From NCBI GenBank assembly GCA_948467735.1, contig CAOKFN010000021.1, positions 15,364 through 79,363 of the forward strand: a DNA stretch of 64,000 nucleotides. Direction: 5' to 3'. The notes under the pieces are model-generated. The model saw only the letters and a list, made by a program, of their open reading frames with translations. It ran no database searches and had not been told where the DNA came from. This document shows, piece by piece, positions 1 to 7,334 of this stretch (positions are counted from its first letter, which is position 1; each line of letters begins with the position of its first letter). Source of the DNA: an uncultured bacterium (GTDB taxonomy: Bacteria; Bacillota; Clostridia; Lachnospirales; Lachnospiraceae). Made by a program: the position numbers and the translations under genes.

Positions 1-97
1 GACTGAAACAGGCTGCCGGGAAGCGAAGCGGCGCGGGAGGGAGCCGAAGCGGGGGGATTTGGAACGGAGGAGCGAACGAGGAAAGGAGGAAGAAAAA

Positions 98-595
98 ATG
101 ATAGATGATTTGCATGAAAATGAATTTGGAAATATGGAAGGAACTTTTTATTCGGAAATTTTCGGATACAATATAATGGTTACATATGATAAAGGCATTT
201 CGCCGGAATATGTTTTAAGAAATATTGAGTATTTGAACAATTTAGATAATAAAATTTTAGAGGATATATGCGCTGCTTTAAAGAGGTTCTATGATAATTA
301 CAAAGAGATTCTTCCTGATTTATGTGAGGAAATAGAGGAGGATATTTTAAAAGATTATGAGGAAAATCCTTTGAGCATATTAAAATATGTAAACATAGGC
401 GTATATAAGTTTGATGAATGTAAAAAAGAAGAGGAAGAGATACCTGTTATAAATTTAAGGGGTGACTGTGAGTGGTCGGGAGATGAAGGGGTAACTATTG
501 CAGTAAAAAATAATCAGATATTGTATGTCGGACCATGGGAAAACTATAATGTATGGAATGGCAGCGATAGCGGAATGTTTAATTATGCACGATAA
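98..595 (+). CDS. DUF6985-like hypothetical protein
   Basis: The product is 165 residues and acidic. The C-terminal third (GDCEW, then DEGVTIAVKNNQILYVGPWENY) has the look of DUF6985-type domains, often met as stand-alone or immunity-like proteins; I recall this by pattern, with no search. The ATG at 98 was chosen because AAAGGAGG lies just upstream at good spacing. The same frame stays open back to the left edge of the window, so a longer protein starting outside cannot be excluded, although the upstream residues are Arg/Glu-rich and low in complexity. The gene is AT-rich compared with its neighbours, which hints at acquisition. No signal peptide or membrane segment is visible. Confidence 0.6.
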   Translation: MIDDLHENEFGNMEGTFYSEIFGYNIMVTYDKGISPEYVLRNIEYLNNLDNKILEDICAALKRFYDNYKEILPDLCEEIEEDILKDYEENPLSILKYVNIGVYKFDECKKEEEEIPVINLRGDCEWSGDEGVTIAVKNNQILYVGPWENYNVWNGSDSGMFNYAR

Positions 596-833
596 ATAGT
601 AGGTGTGCTGATTGCCGAATCCAAATGCGGGAAAAAGTGATGAAGCGGCATCCGATAACGAAATGAGGTTCTTTTTGGGAAGTTCCGTACAATAACCTCC
701 ATATCTGCTGCCAACAGGGATATATGCAGTATAACAAAGGTTTGAAATTATTTTAATTGTCAATATGCCGATATATTAGCGGAAAAAGACAAGGTAGTTT
801 TGGCACTGTCCAAGGAAACCGGAAGGAGTAAAA

Positions 834-1271
834 ATGATAATTAAAAAGGCAGCGCGTGAAGAGGCCGCGGCTGCGGCGGGGCTGGCGATACAAATGTGGG
901 AGGAAAATACGCTGGAAGAGCTGACAGAGGAATTTGCCGAGTACATTCAAAGGAAGGACTGCGCCGTATTCCTTGCAATGTCGGAGAATCGGGCGGTGGG
1001 ATTCGCCCAATGCGGACTGCGGCACGATTATGTGGAAGGCACGGACAGCAGCCCGGTGGGATATCTGGAAGGCATTTTGGTAGAAGAAGCATATCGAAAG
1101 CGAGGAATTGCAAAAGAGCTGCTGAAGGCCTGCGAGAATTGGGCGAGGGCTCGGGGATGTGAAGAGTTTGCCAGCGACTGTGAGCTGACGAATGAGGTCA
1201 GTCTGGCGTTTCATCTGAACATGGGATTTGAAGAAGCCAATAGAATTATCTGTTTTACCAAGAAGCTGTAA
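834..1271 (+). CDS. GNAT acetyltransferase, aminoglycoside 6'-N-acetyltransferase (AAC(6')-I) like
   Basis: This is a single-domain GNAT protein of 145 residues, the usual AAC(6')-I size. It carries the acetyl-CoA binding motif in YRKRGIAKELL (about residues 85-95). It also has segments typical of AAC(6')-I enzymes: GFAQCGLRHDYVEG, SSPVGYLEGI, EFASDCEL and the C-terminal GFEEANRIICFTKKL. Such enzymes acetylate the 6'-amino group of aminoglycosides, but chromosomal relatives may have other amine substrates. A Shine-Dalgarno site (GGAAGGAG) precedes the ATG. No mobile element is visible next to it, so it looks like a resident chromosomal gene rather than a cassette. Family assignment is firm; resistance is inference. 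Confidence 0.8.
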   Translation: MIIKKAAREEAAAAAGLAIQMWEENTLEELTEEFAEYIQRKDCAVFLAMSENRAVGFAQCGLRHDYVEGTDSSPVGYLEGILVEEAYRKRGIAKELLKACENWARARGCEEFASDCELTNEVSLAFHLNMGFEEANRIICFTKKL

Positions 1272-1374
1272 GATTATTTTGAAGGAAAAGCGAAGCGTCT
1301 GCGGGCAGTCTGTGTCAGTAAACTGAGGTTTGTCAGCAGAGGACGCGACGTCGCGAAGAAAGGAGCCGCAGTCT

Positions 1375-1593
1375 ATGGACAGGGAAGACTATGAAGAAAT
1401 AAAACAGGAAATAATGAAGATTCTGGATCGGTTTAAAATTGCATCGTCAGAGCAATGGTACGCAATGGATGAAGAGGAAGGTCTTGAATTGTATGAGGAC
1501 CTAAAGGCCGGGGTGGTAGAAGTCTTTGATTTGGATGATGATGAAATGGGCGAGATATTAGACGAAGTTTTAACATCCATGTCCGGAACATAA
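1375..1593 (+). CDS. small acidic hypothetical protein
   Basis: A 72-residue, strongly acidic, probably helical protein (starts MDREDYEEIKQEIMK, then an FDLDDDEMGEILDEVL segment). I do not recognise the family. The ATG at 1375 is preceded by AAAGGAG with about nine bases of spacing, which is why the longer frame from 1330 was not used. It has no signal peptide, membrane segment or cysteine. It lies downstream of the AAC(6')-like gene on the same strand, about 100 bp away, and may share its transcript. Confidence 0.55.
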   Translation: MDREDYEEIKQEIMKILDRFKIASSEQWYAMDEEEGLELYEDLKAGVVEVFDLDDDEMGEILDEVLTSMSGT

Positions 1594-1725
1594 TTTCCAA
1601 TCTGAATAGCTGTTAGGTGAGTAATGATATGGGGAATATGTATTATACTTCATATTTTATGTATTAGGAACACTCTTTCCTAAAGGGAGATGATTTTTTA
1701 TATATGTACAGGAATTATTTATCAC

Positions 1726-1761
1726 CCGCGTCAAAGGTAAGTTTTCTTTCCTTTGACGCGG
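1726..1761. repeat. perfect 12-bp inverted repeat (hairpin)
   Basis: CCGCGTCAAAGG (1726-1737) pairs perfectly with CCTTTGACGCGG (1750-1761) around a 12-base loop. It lies between the convergent small acidic gene and the AraC-type gene and could end transcription from either side, but no T-run follows on either strand. Confidence 0.6.
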
Positions 1762-1773
1762 ATATTCCGGCGC

Positions 1774-1824
1774 TGAAATTCATGAGTGTACAGCTGAAAT
1801 TCAGGGATATTGTGCTTGAAATTC
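1774..1824. repeat. three phased copies of TGAAATTC
   Basis: TGAAATTC occurs at 1774-1781, 1795-1802 and 1817-1824, 21 and 22 bases apart, about two helical turns. They sit in the convergent intergenic stretch, downstream of the AraC-type gene. The function is unknown. Confidence 0.4.
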
Positions 1825-1888
1825 GGGCATGACAATGATGGGAAATGTAAAACTCTGTGTATTGGATTTATACGCAATGCCGTGACAA

Positions 1889-2740
1889 TCAGGGCTGTTT
1901 CTTTGTCACGGGAATCCATACCTCATACTGCGCATTCTGAGGGTCGGGATTTAGGTAAACCTCGATGTCGGGAGCGCTGCCGTATTCATATCCGGAGGTG
2001 GGAAGCCATTCGGTGACGATACGTTTTTCCAGCTCCTGAATGGACTGGTTCGTTCCAGTCCCGGGGAAAATGGCCCAGACTGCCGGGGGCACTATATATT
2101 CTTCTAATTCCCCGCGTTCCTTAGAGCTGGAAACCGCAATATAATACCGCCAAGGCTCCGTTTCATTGCAGGTGCTGACTCCCAATACCCCCATGGGCTC
2201 CCTGTCCATCATTTGGGTGAGCTTCTGCAGCGTGCCGTTCATGGCGATTTCCTGCCATTTTGAGGGGATAACCGCAAAATTCTTTTCAATTTCTTTTTCC
2301 AACGGTACCGAAACGCCTATGATGCGGAACGCTTCTTTGGTCTCAATTCGATAATTCATTTCGTCCACTCCTTTGATTGTGATTTTGAAGGTAATCGGAG
2401 GAAAGGATTTTACGGAGACGCCTTCCGTTTTCATGGCGGACGGAGCCATTCCGTGAATGGACTGAAACGCTCTGTTAAAAGCGGTTGGGGAATGATACCC
2501 ATATTTCTCCGCCACGTCAATGATTTTGGCATTGCCGCCCTGAAGATCCACGGCGGCCAGCGACATTTTCCTTTTTCGGATGTATTCGGACAAGGGCATC
2601 CCCGCCATGTAAGAGAACATCCTTTGAAAATGATAAGAGGAACAGCAGGCAATCCGCCCAAGCTGTTCATAATCGATGCTTTCCGTCAGATTTTCTTCGA
2701 TATAGTCAATCGCGCTGTTTAATCGTTCTATCCATTCCAT
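1889..2740 (-). CDS. AraC-family transcriptional regulator with GyrI-like effector domain
   Basis: The protein has 283 residues. An AraC/XylS DNA-binding domain with two helix-turn-helix units occupies about residues 8-105 (CSSYHFQRMFSYMAG and the family signature in DVAEKYGYHSPTAFNRAF). A GyrI-like/integron-associated effector-binding domain follows (about 128-283, from YRIETKEAFRIIGV to YEVWIPV). This N-terminal-HTH layout is that of Rob-type and similar regulators, which bind small, often hydrophobic ligands and control efflux or detoxification genes. No target is adjacent, so the regulon is unknown. A GAAGGA site precedes the ATG. Confidence 0.85.
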   Translation of the reverse strand: MEWIERLNSAIDYIEENLTESIDYEQLGRIACCSSYHFQRMFSYMAGMPLSEYIRKRKMSLAAVDLQGGNAKIIDVAEKYGYHSPTAFNRAFQSIHGMAPSAMKTEGVSVKSFPPITFKITIKGVDEMNYRIETKEAFRIIGVSVPLEKEIEKNFAVIPSKWQEIAMNGTLQKLTQMMDREPMGVLGVSTCNETEPWRYYIAVSSSKERGELEEYIVPPAVWAIFPGTGTNQSIQELEKRIVTEWLPTSGYEYGSAPDIEVYLNPDPQNAQYEVWIPVTKKQP

Positions 2741-2904
2741 TTTTCCTTCACTCCTTTGAAATATGTGATTATTCTAACAGGTTTCGCGCTGCCTGTCCAC
2801 TCTATGCCTGCACAAAAAAGAGAGGTTATTGCTTTTGGATTTTTTGGGAAGCATTAATGGCAGGGCGCGGAATACGTGGCTCATAGAAGTGGATGTCCGC
2901 ACAA

Positions 2905-2934
2905 GAAAAAAGGCTGTTTCGGCAGCCTTTTTTC
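2905..2934 (-). terminator. rho-independent terminator of lacI-uxaC
   Basis: AAGGCTG (2910-2916) and CAGCCTT (2923-2929) form a stem with a six-base loop, flanked by A-runs and T-runs so it could work in both directions. On the minus strand it lies about 95 bases past the uxaC stop and ends in TTTTTT. Confidence 0.8.
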
Positions 2935-3027
2935 ATATCCGTTTCCGCGGCAGGACAAAATAACCATTGACTGCCGGACGGGAAACGGTTTGCGCTTTCA
3001 TATAAAACAATTATGTGATATTTGGTA

Positions 3028-4437
3028 TTAGATATCAAACTTGAAATATCTCTTGGCATTGTAGTAGGAAATGTCCTTGATAATCTCGGACAAAATATCC
3101 ATATCTGCCGGGAAGCCGCCGCCTTCCACCCAAGTGCCGATCAGGTTGCACAGGATACGGCGGAAGTACTCATGTCTGGTGTAGGACAGGAAGCTTCTGG
3201 AATCGGTGAGCATTCCCACAAATCCGGACAGGTTGCCCAAGTTTGCAAGGGAAATCAGCTGCTCGGTCATTCCTACCTTGTGATCATTAAACCACCATGC
3301 GCTGCCCTGCTGAACCTTTGCCACGGCGGTAGAATCTTGGAAACATCCAAGGATGGAACCGATGGCTTGATTGTCGTTGGGGTTCAGGCTGTAAAGGATG
3401 GTTCTGGGAAGCTCGTCGGTTGACGCCAGCGCATTCAGGAAATCCGCCATCTGCATGGAAGGCGTGTCGTTGTTAATGCAGTCATAACCGGTGTCGGGCC
3501 CCAGCTTTTTGAACATGGGAGTGTTATTGTCCCGCTTGCAGCCGAAATGAAGCTGCATAGCCCAATCCCTCTTGTGATATTCTCTGCCCACAAAGAGCAT
3601 GAAAGCGGTCTTAAATTTCAGTTCTTCCTCTCTGGTCAGAATCATTCTGTTCAATCTCTTTAAGAAGATGGCTTCAATTTCGTCCTCTGTTGAAGGATAG
3701 TACATGACATATTCCAGAGCGTGATCGGATACGTTGCACTTCATGGAGGCAAAGAAATCCATACGCTTTCTCAATGCGTCCTTCAATGCGGCGAAGCTGG
3801 TAATCTCAGCGACGCCTGCTGCGGCGGCAAGTTTGTCCAGATAGTCCAGATATTCGGGCTTCTCTATGTTCATGGCCTTGTCGGGTCTCCATGCGGGCAG
3901 AACCTTTACGTCAAAGGTGGTATCCTCAGCGATTTTCTTGTGCCATTCCAGAGAATCGACAGGGTCGTCCGTGGTACAGATTAACGTTACGTTGCTCTGC
4001 TTAATCAGATTGCGGACGTTCATGGAAGGGTCGGCCAGCTTTTCGTTGCAGAGCTTCCATACCTCGTCGGCAGTTTTTTTGCTCAAAACCCCGTGATAGC
4101 CGAAATATCTCTGTAGTTCCAGATGGCTCCAGTGGAAGAGGGGATTGCCGATGGCTTTGCCCAGACATTCCGCCCATTTGCAGAATTTCTCATAATCGGA
4201 TGCGTCGCCGGTGATGTACTTCTCGTCCACTCCAAAAGAACGCATCAGGCGCCATTTGTAATGGTCGCCGCCCAGCCATACCTGCGTGATGTTGTCAAAC
4301 TGGCGGTTCTCCGCGATTTCTCTGGGATTGATGTGGCAGTGGTAGTCCAGCACCGGTGTGTTTTCCGCGAACTCATGAAACAGCTTCTTAGCCGTTTCAT
4401 TTTCCAGCAGGAAATCCTTGTCCATAAATTGTTTCAT
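3028..4437 (-). CDS. uxaC: glucuronate/galacturonate isomerase (uronate isomerase)
   Basis: This enzyme interconverts D-glucuronate with D-fructuronate and D-galacturonate with D-tagaturonate, the first step of hexuronate breakdown. The 469-residue length is normal for UxaC. The N-terminus (MKQFMDKDFLLENETAKKLF) and the metal-binding His-x-His in DYHCHIN (His33, His35) match the family. The ATG at 4437 was preferred to one five codons upstream, because the upstream codons themselves contain the GGAGGA ribosome site. The gene is 78 bp downstream of a lacI-type gene on the same strand, so the pair is probably one transcript. The next two steps are encoded divergently by uxaB and uxaA. Confidence 0.95.
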   Translation of the reverse strand: MKQFMDKDFLLENETAKKLFHEFAENTPVLDYHCHINPREIAENRQFDNITQVWLGGDHYKWRLMRSFGVDEKYITGDASDYEKFCKWAECLGKAIGNPLFHWSHLELQRYFGYHGVLSKKTADEVWKLCNEKLADPSMNVRNLIKQSNVTLICTTDDPVDSLEWHKKIAEDTTFDVKVLPAWRPDKAMNIEKPEYLDYLDKLAAAAGVAEITSFAALKDALRKRMDFFASMKCNVSDHALEYVMYYPSTEDEIEAIFLKRLNRMILTREEELKFKTAFMLFVGREYHKRDWAMQLHFGCKRDNNTPMFKKLGPDTGYDCINNDTPSMQMADFLNALASTDELPRTILYSLNPNDNQAIGSILGCFQDSTAVAKVQQGSAWWFNDHKVGMTEQLISLANLGNLSGFVGMLTDSRSFLSYTRHEYFRRILCNLIGTWVEGGGFPADMDILSEIIKDISYYNAKRYFKFDI

Positions 4438-4515
4438 TTTGTTGTCCTCCATATATTTTAAACTATGTTGCTAACCAAAAGGTAGTACTTATTTGCTGTC
4501 TGCGGCGGGGGTTTG

Positions 4516-5520
4516 CTAACGGGTAGTGCCCCGCTTGACGATTTCTCCCGGGAAAATGGTTTTCCCCGGCATTTTCTTTCCCGCCAGAAGTCCTAAAAGG
4601 ACGGTAATCAAGTGCTGGCAGAGGGTTTCCAGCTTGTTGTCTATGCTGGTGAGCTCCGGTTCGCAGCAGCTGACAAGCATGGAGTTATTGTAGCCCAGAA
4701 TGGAAAAATCCTCCGGAATCCGATAATTCATTTCGCGGGCATATTTGACGGCGGCCAGCGCCAGCGTGTCGTCCGCGGCGATAATGCCATGGAACGCAAG
4801 GCCCTGCTCCCGCAGATTTTTCAAATGTCCGATCATGGCGTGGATGTCTTCATGAGAACCGTGATAAAACTGTTCCAGTCCTTTTGTGCTGCCGGTCCGC
4901 TCCAGCATGGCGGCCCGATATCCTGCCAGCTTGCGCATGCCGCTGTAGGAGGCGGAATTGTAAAAATACACGATATCTTCGATACCGCTCTGAAGCATCT
5001 GCAGGGTGGCCTCATACATGGATGTATAATCATCGGAAGCTACGCTGTATACATTGGCCGCGTCCAGATAGCCGTTTAACAGCATCACCGGAAGCTGGGC
5101 GGCCGCGTCGGCAATATATTGATTATCGCTGTCTTCCTCATAAATAAAATTAGAACCTACCAGAATAATTCCGTCCACTTTTTTGGTGATCAGCAGATTC
5201 ATGGCGGCGGCCCGGGCTTCCAGCTCGTAGCCCGTGCAGCAGAGGATGCTGTGGTAGCCGTTTTCACGCAGCTTTTCCTCCACATAATAAATACCTTTGG
5301 CAAGGTATAAGTCGGAGCTGTCCGCGCACATGATGCCGATGGTCTTCATGGTGTTCAGCCCCAGCCCCCTTGCGAAAGCGTTGGGAGTGTATCCGTATCG
5401 GTCAATGATGTCCAGAACTTTCCTTCTGGTTTTCTCGCTGACTTTTCTGCTGCCGTTGAGCACACGGGAAACTGTGGCGATAGAAACGCCGGCTTTTTCG
5501 GAGATATCGTAAATGGTCAT
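4516..5520 (-). CDS. LacI-family transcriptional regulator of the hexuronate genes
   Basis: A 334-residue LacI/GalR repressor. The helix-turn-helix is at residues 2-24 (TIYDISEKAGVSIATVSRVL), followed by the hinge and a periplasmic-binding-protein-like ligand domain (about 60-330). It is the first gene of lacI-uxaC and is divergent from uxaB-uxaA. Matching palindromes lie downstream of its own -10 box and at the predicted uxaBA start, which suggests autoregulation and control of both arms by a hexuronate or its breakdown product. It plays the role of ExuR/UxuR in other firmicutes; the exact inducer cannot be read from the sequence. Confidence 0.9.
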   Translation of the reverse strand: MTIYDISEKAGVSIATVSRVLNGSRKVSEKTRRKVLDIIDRYGYTPNAFARGLGLNTMKTIGIMCADSSDLYLAKGIYYVEEKLRENGYHSILCCTGYELEARAAAMNLLITKKVDGIILVGSNFIYEEDSDNQYIADAAAQLPVMLLNGYLDAANVYSVASDDYTSMYEATLQMLQSGIEDIVYFYNSASYSGMRKLAGYRAAMLERTGSTKGLEQFYHGSHEDIHAMIGHLKNLREQGLAFHGIIAADDTLALAAVKYAREMNYRIPEDFSILGYNNSMLVSCCEPELTSIDNKLETLCQHLITVLLGLLAGKKMPGKTIFPGEIVKRGTTR

Positions 5521-5535
5521 TGTTTTTTCCTTAAA

Positions 5536-5549
5536 TGTAAGTGGTTACA
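5536..5549. promoter_or_regulatory. predicted LacI-type operator, lacI-uxaC side
   Basis: TGTAAGTGGTTACA is an imperfect palindrome with TGTAA/TTACA arms. It lies just downstream of the expected lacI transcription start. It shares 11 of 14 bases with the element at 5740-5753. Confidence 0.6.
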
Positions 5550-5563
5550 AAAGCCCTATTTGA

Positions 5564-5592
5564 ATTATAGCCAAACTGCGCGGCTTTTTCAA
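5564..5592 (-). promoter_or_regulatory. sigma-A promoter of lacI-uxaC
   Basis: On the minus strand a TTGAAA -35 box (5587-5592) and a perfect TATAAT -10 box (5564-5569) are 17 bases apart, about 45 bases upstream of the lacI start codon. Confidence 0.75.
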
Positions 5593-5704
5593 GACATTTT
5601 TTTAACAAATGATTTTTGCTCCTGAGTCCAGCGTCCCAATCGCTTTGCCGCTGACGGATAAAGCCAAACTGCCGCTGATTTTTTTACAAATAGGCAAGAG
5701 ATTA

Positions 5705-5733
5705 TTGACGAAAGAAATATTTGGCAGTAAAAT
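5705..5733 (+). promoter_or_regulatory. sigma-A promoter of uxaB-uxaA
   Basis: A TTGACG -35 box (5705-5710) and a TAAAAT -10 box (5728-5733) are separated by 17 bases. The predicted start falls on the palindrome at 5740-5753, the expected geometry for repression. The rest of the 353-bp lacI-uxaB gap shows no gene. Confidence 0.65.
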
Positions 5734-5739
5734 AGAAGG

Positions 5740-5753
5740 TGTAAGCCCTTACA
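5740..5753. promoter_or_regulatory. predicted LacI-type operator, uxaBA side
   Basis: TGTAAGCCCTTACA is a palindrome with perfect 6-bp arms at the expected +1 of uxaBA. With the 5536 element it gives a consensus TGTAAGNNNTTACA. Confidence 0.65.
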
Positions 5754-5873
5754 TAGCCGATTGTCGGTCACGGAGCAAATAGTAATGTAATTACGGCTGT
5801 TTATGAACAATGCAATGTGAAAGGGCATAATACAATCATGCAATGTCCGCAGTGCGGGCAGAAGGGAGAAGAA

Positions 5874-7334
5874 ATGGAAGTTTTAAACAAGGCGATGACA
5901 GGGAAAAAGGAGAGGCCTGTCAAGGTGGTACAGTTCGGAGAGGGTAACTTCCTTCGGGCATTTGTAGACTATGCGATTGATATTGCCAACGAGAAGGGCA
6001 GGTTCGACGGCGATATTGTGCTGATCAAACCCATTGAGTTCGGGAGCACGGAGAATTTCCACAAGCAGGACTGCCAGTACACCGTATCCCTGCGGGGCAT
6101 TGTGGGCGGCGAGGCAAAGGTTTTGAACAGGCAGGTGACAAGCGTTAAGGATATCGTGGATACCAGCACGGAATATGAGAAATATATGGGACTGGCCGAG
6201 ATCGACACCCTTCGGTTTGTGGTTTCCAACACCACGGAGGCGGGAATCGTATATGATCCGGAGGACAAGTTTGATTTGAAGCCTCCCAAGACCTTCCCCG
6301 GAAAGCTGACCAAGTTTTTATATCATAGATTTGAGACCTTCAAGGGCGATATGGGCAAGGGGCTTGTGATGCTGCCCGTGGAGCTGATTGACGACAACGG
6401 CATTATGCTGAAAAAATGCGTGATGCAGCTCATTGACCTGTGGGGCTTGAGCGATGAATTCAAGAAATGGGTGGACGAGGCATGTATCTTTACCTCCACT
6501 CTGGTGGATCGTATCGTTACCGGATATCCCCGGGACACCATCGAGGAGGAGTGGGAGAAGCTGGGCTATGAGGACCGCATTCTGGTAACGGGCGAGCCGT
6601 TTGCCCTCTGGGTGATTGAAAGCCCTAAGGATATCAGTAAGGAGCTGCCTCTGAACGATCCCGATTTTGAGGTGATCTATACCGACAATCAGAAGCCCTA
6701 TAAGCAGAGGAAGGTCCGCATCTTAAACGGCGCCCATACGTCCTTTGTGCTGGCGTCCTATCTGTGCGGCAACGATATCGTAAAGCAGTCCATGGACGAT
6801 GGGGATATCAAGAATTTCATGGTAAAGACGATTTTTGACGAGGTGATTCCCACCCTGACCCTTCCCGAAGAAGAGCTGAAGGAGTTTGCGGAGGCTGTGA
6901 TTACCCGTTTTAACAATCCTTATGTCAAGCATGCGCTGCTTTCTATTTCACTGAATTCCGTTTCCAAGTGGAGGGCAAGATGTATGCCCAGCCTGCTGGG
7001 ATATGTGGAGAAATTCGGTAAGCTTCCGAAGCATCTGGCATTCTCTCTGGCGGCGCTGATGGCGTTCTACACGGGAACCGAAATCCGCGGCAAGGCCCTG
7101 ATCGGCAGCCGGAACGGGCAGGAGTATGAGATTTTGGATGACATGGAGGTATTGGAATTCTTCCGTGACAACTGCGGGAAGGACAGCAGGACTTTTGTGA
7201 CCGCGTTCTTGGGAAATGAGGGCTTCTTCGGACAGGATTTGAACAAGGTGGAAGGCCTTACGGACGCGGTGGCAGGTTATCTGGACGATATCAAGGCGAA
7301 TGGCATGAGGGCGGCGTTATGCAGAATTTCTTAA
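5874..7334 (+). CDS. uxaB: tagaturonate reductase (altronate oxidoreductase)
   Basis: UxaB reduces D-tagaturonate to D-altronate with NADH. The 486-residue protein belongs to the mannitol/polyol dehydrogenase family. An N-terminal nucleotide-binding segment (VVQFGEGNFLRAFVDYAID, about residues 17-36) is followed by the C-terminal substrate domain (RILNGAHTSF, about 283-292). The ATG at 5874 has GGGAG a few bases upstream; the in-frame extension to 5817 was rejected because it lacks such a site. The gene overlaps uxaA by 16 bases, so the two are probably translationally coupled, and both lie behind the operator at 5740. Confidence 0.93.
   Translation: MEVLNKAMTGKKERPVKVVQFGEGNFLRAFVDYAIDIANEKGRFDGDIVLIKPIEFGSTENFHKQDCQYTVSLRGIVGGEAKVLNRQVTSVKDIVDTSTEYEKYMGLAEIDTLRFVVSNTTEAGIVYDPEDKFDLKPPKTFPGKLTKFLYHRFETFKGDMGKGLVMLPVELIDDNGIMLKKCVMQLIDLWGLSDEFKKWVDEACIFTSTLVDRIVTGYPRDTIEEEWEKLGYEDRILVTGEPFALWVIESPKDISKELPLNDPDFEVIYTDNQKPYKQRKVRILNGAHTSFVLASYLCGNDIVKQSMDDGDIKNFMVKTIFDEVIPTLTLPEEELKEFAEAVITRFNNPYVKHALLSISLNSVSKWRARCMPSLLGYVEKFGKLPKHLAFSLAALMAFYTGTEIRGKALIGSRNGQEYEILDDMEVLEFFRDNCGKDSRTFVTAFLGNEGFFGQDLNKVEGLTDAVAGYLDDIKANGMRAALCRIS

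Noticed and set aside
600..833. Possible toxin-gene remnant between the DUF6985-like and AAC(6')-like genes
   Set aside because: A short frame reads NPNAGKSDEAASDNEM-like residues, but it is only 27 codons from a TTG and no domain can be supported.
5740..5753. Catabolite (CcpA cre) site
   Set aside because: The TGTAA/TTACA arms fit a cre site, but the central CG pair is missing in both copies; a dedicated LacI regulator is encoded next door.
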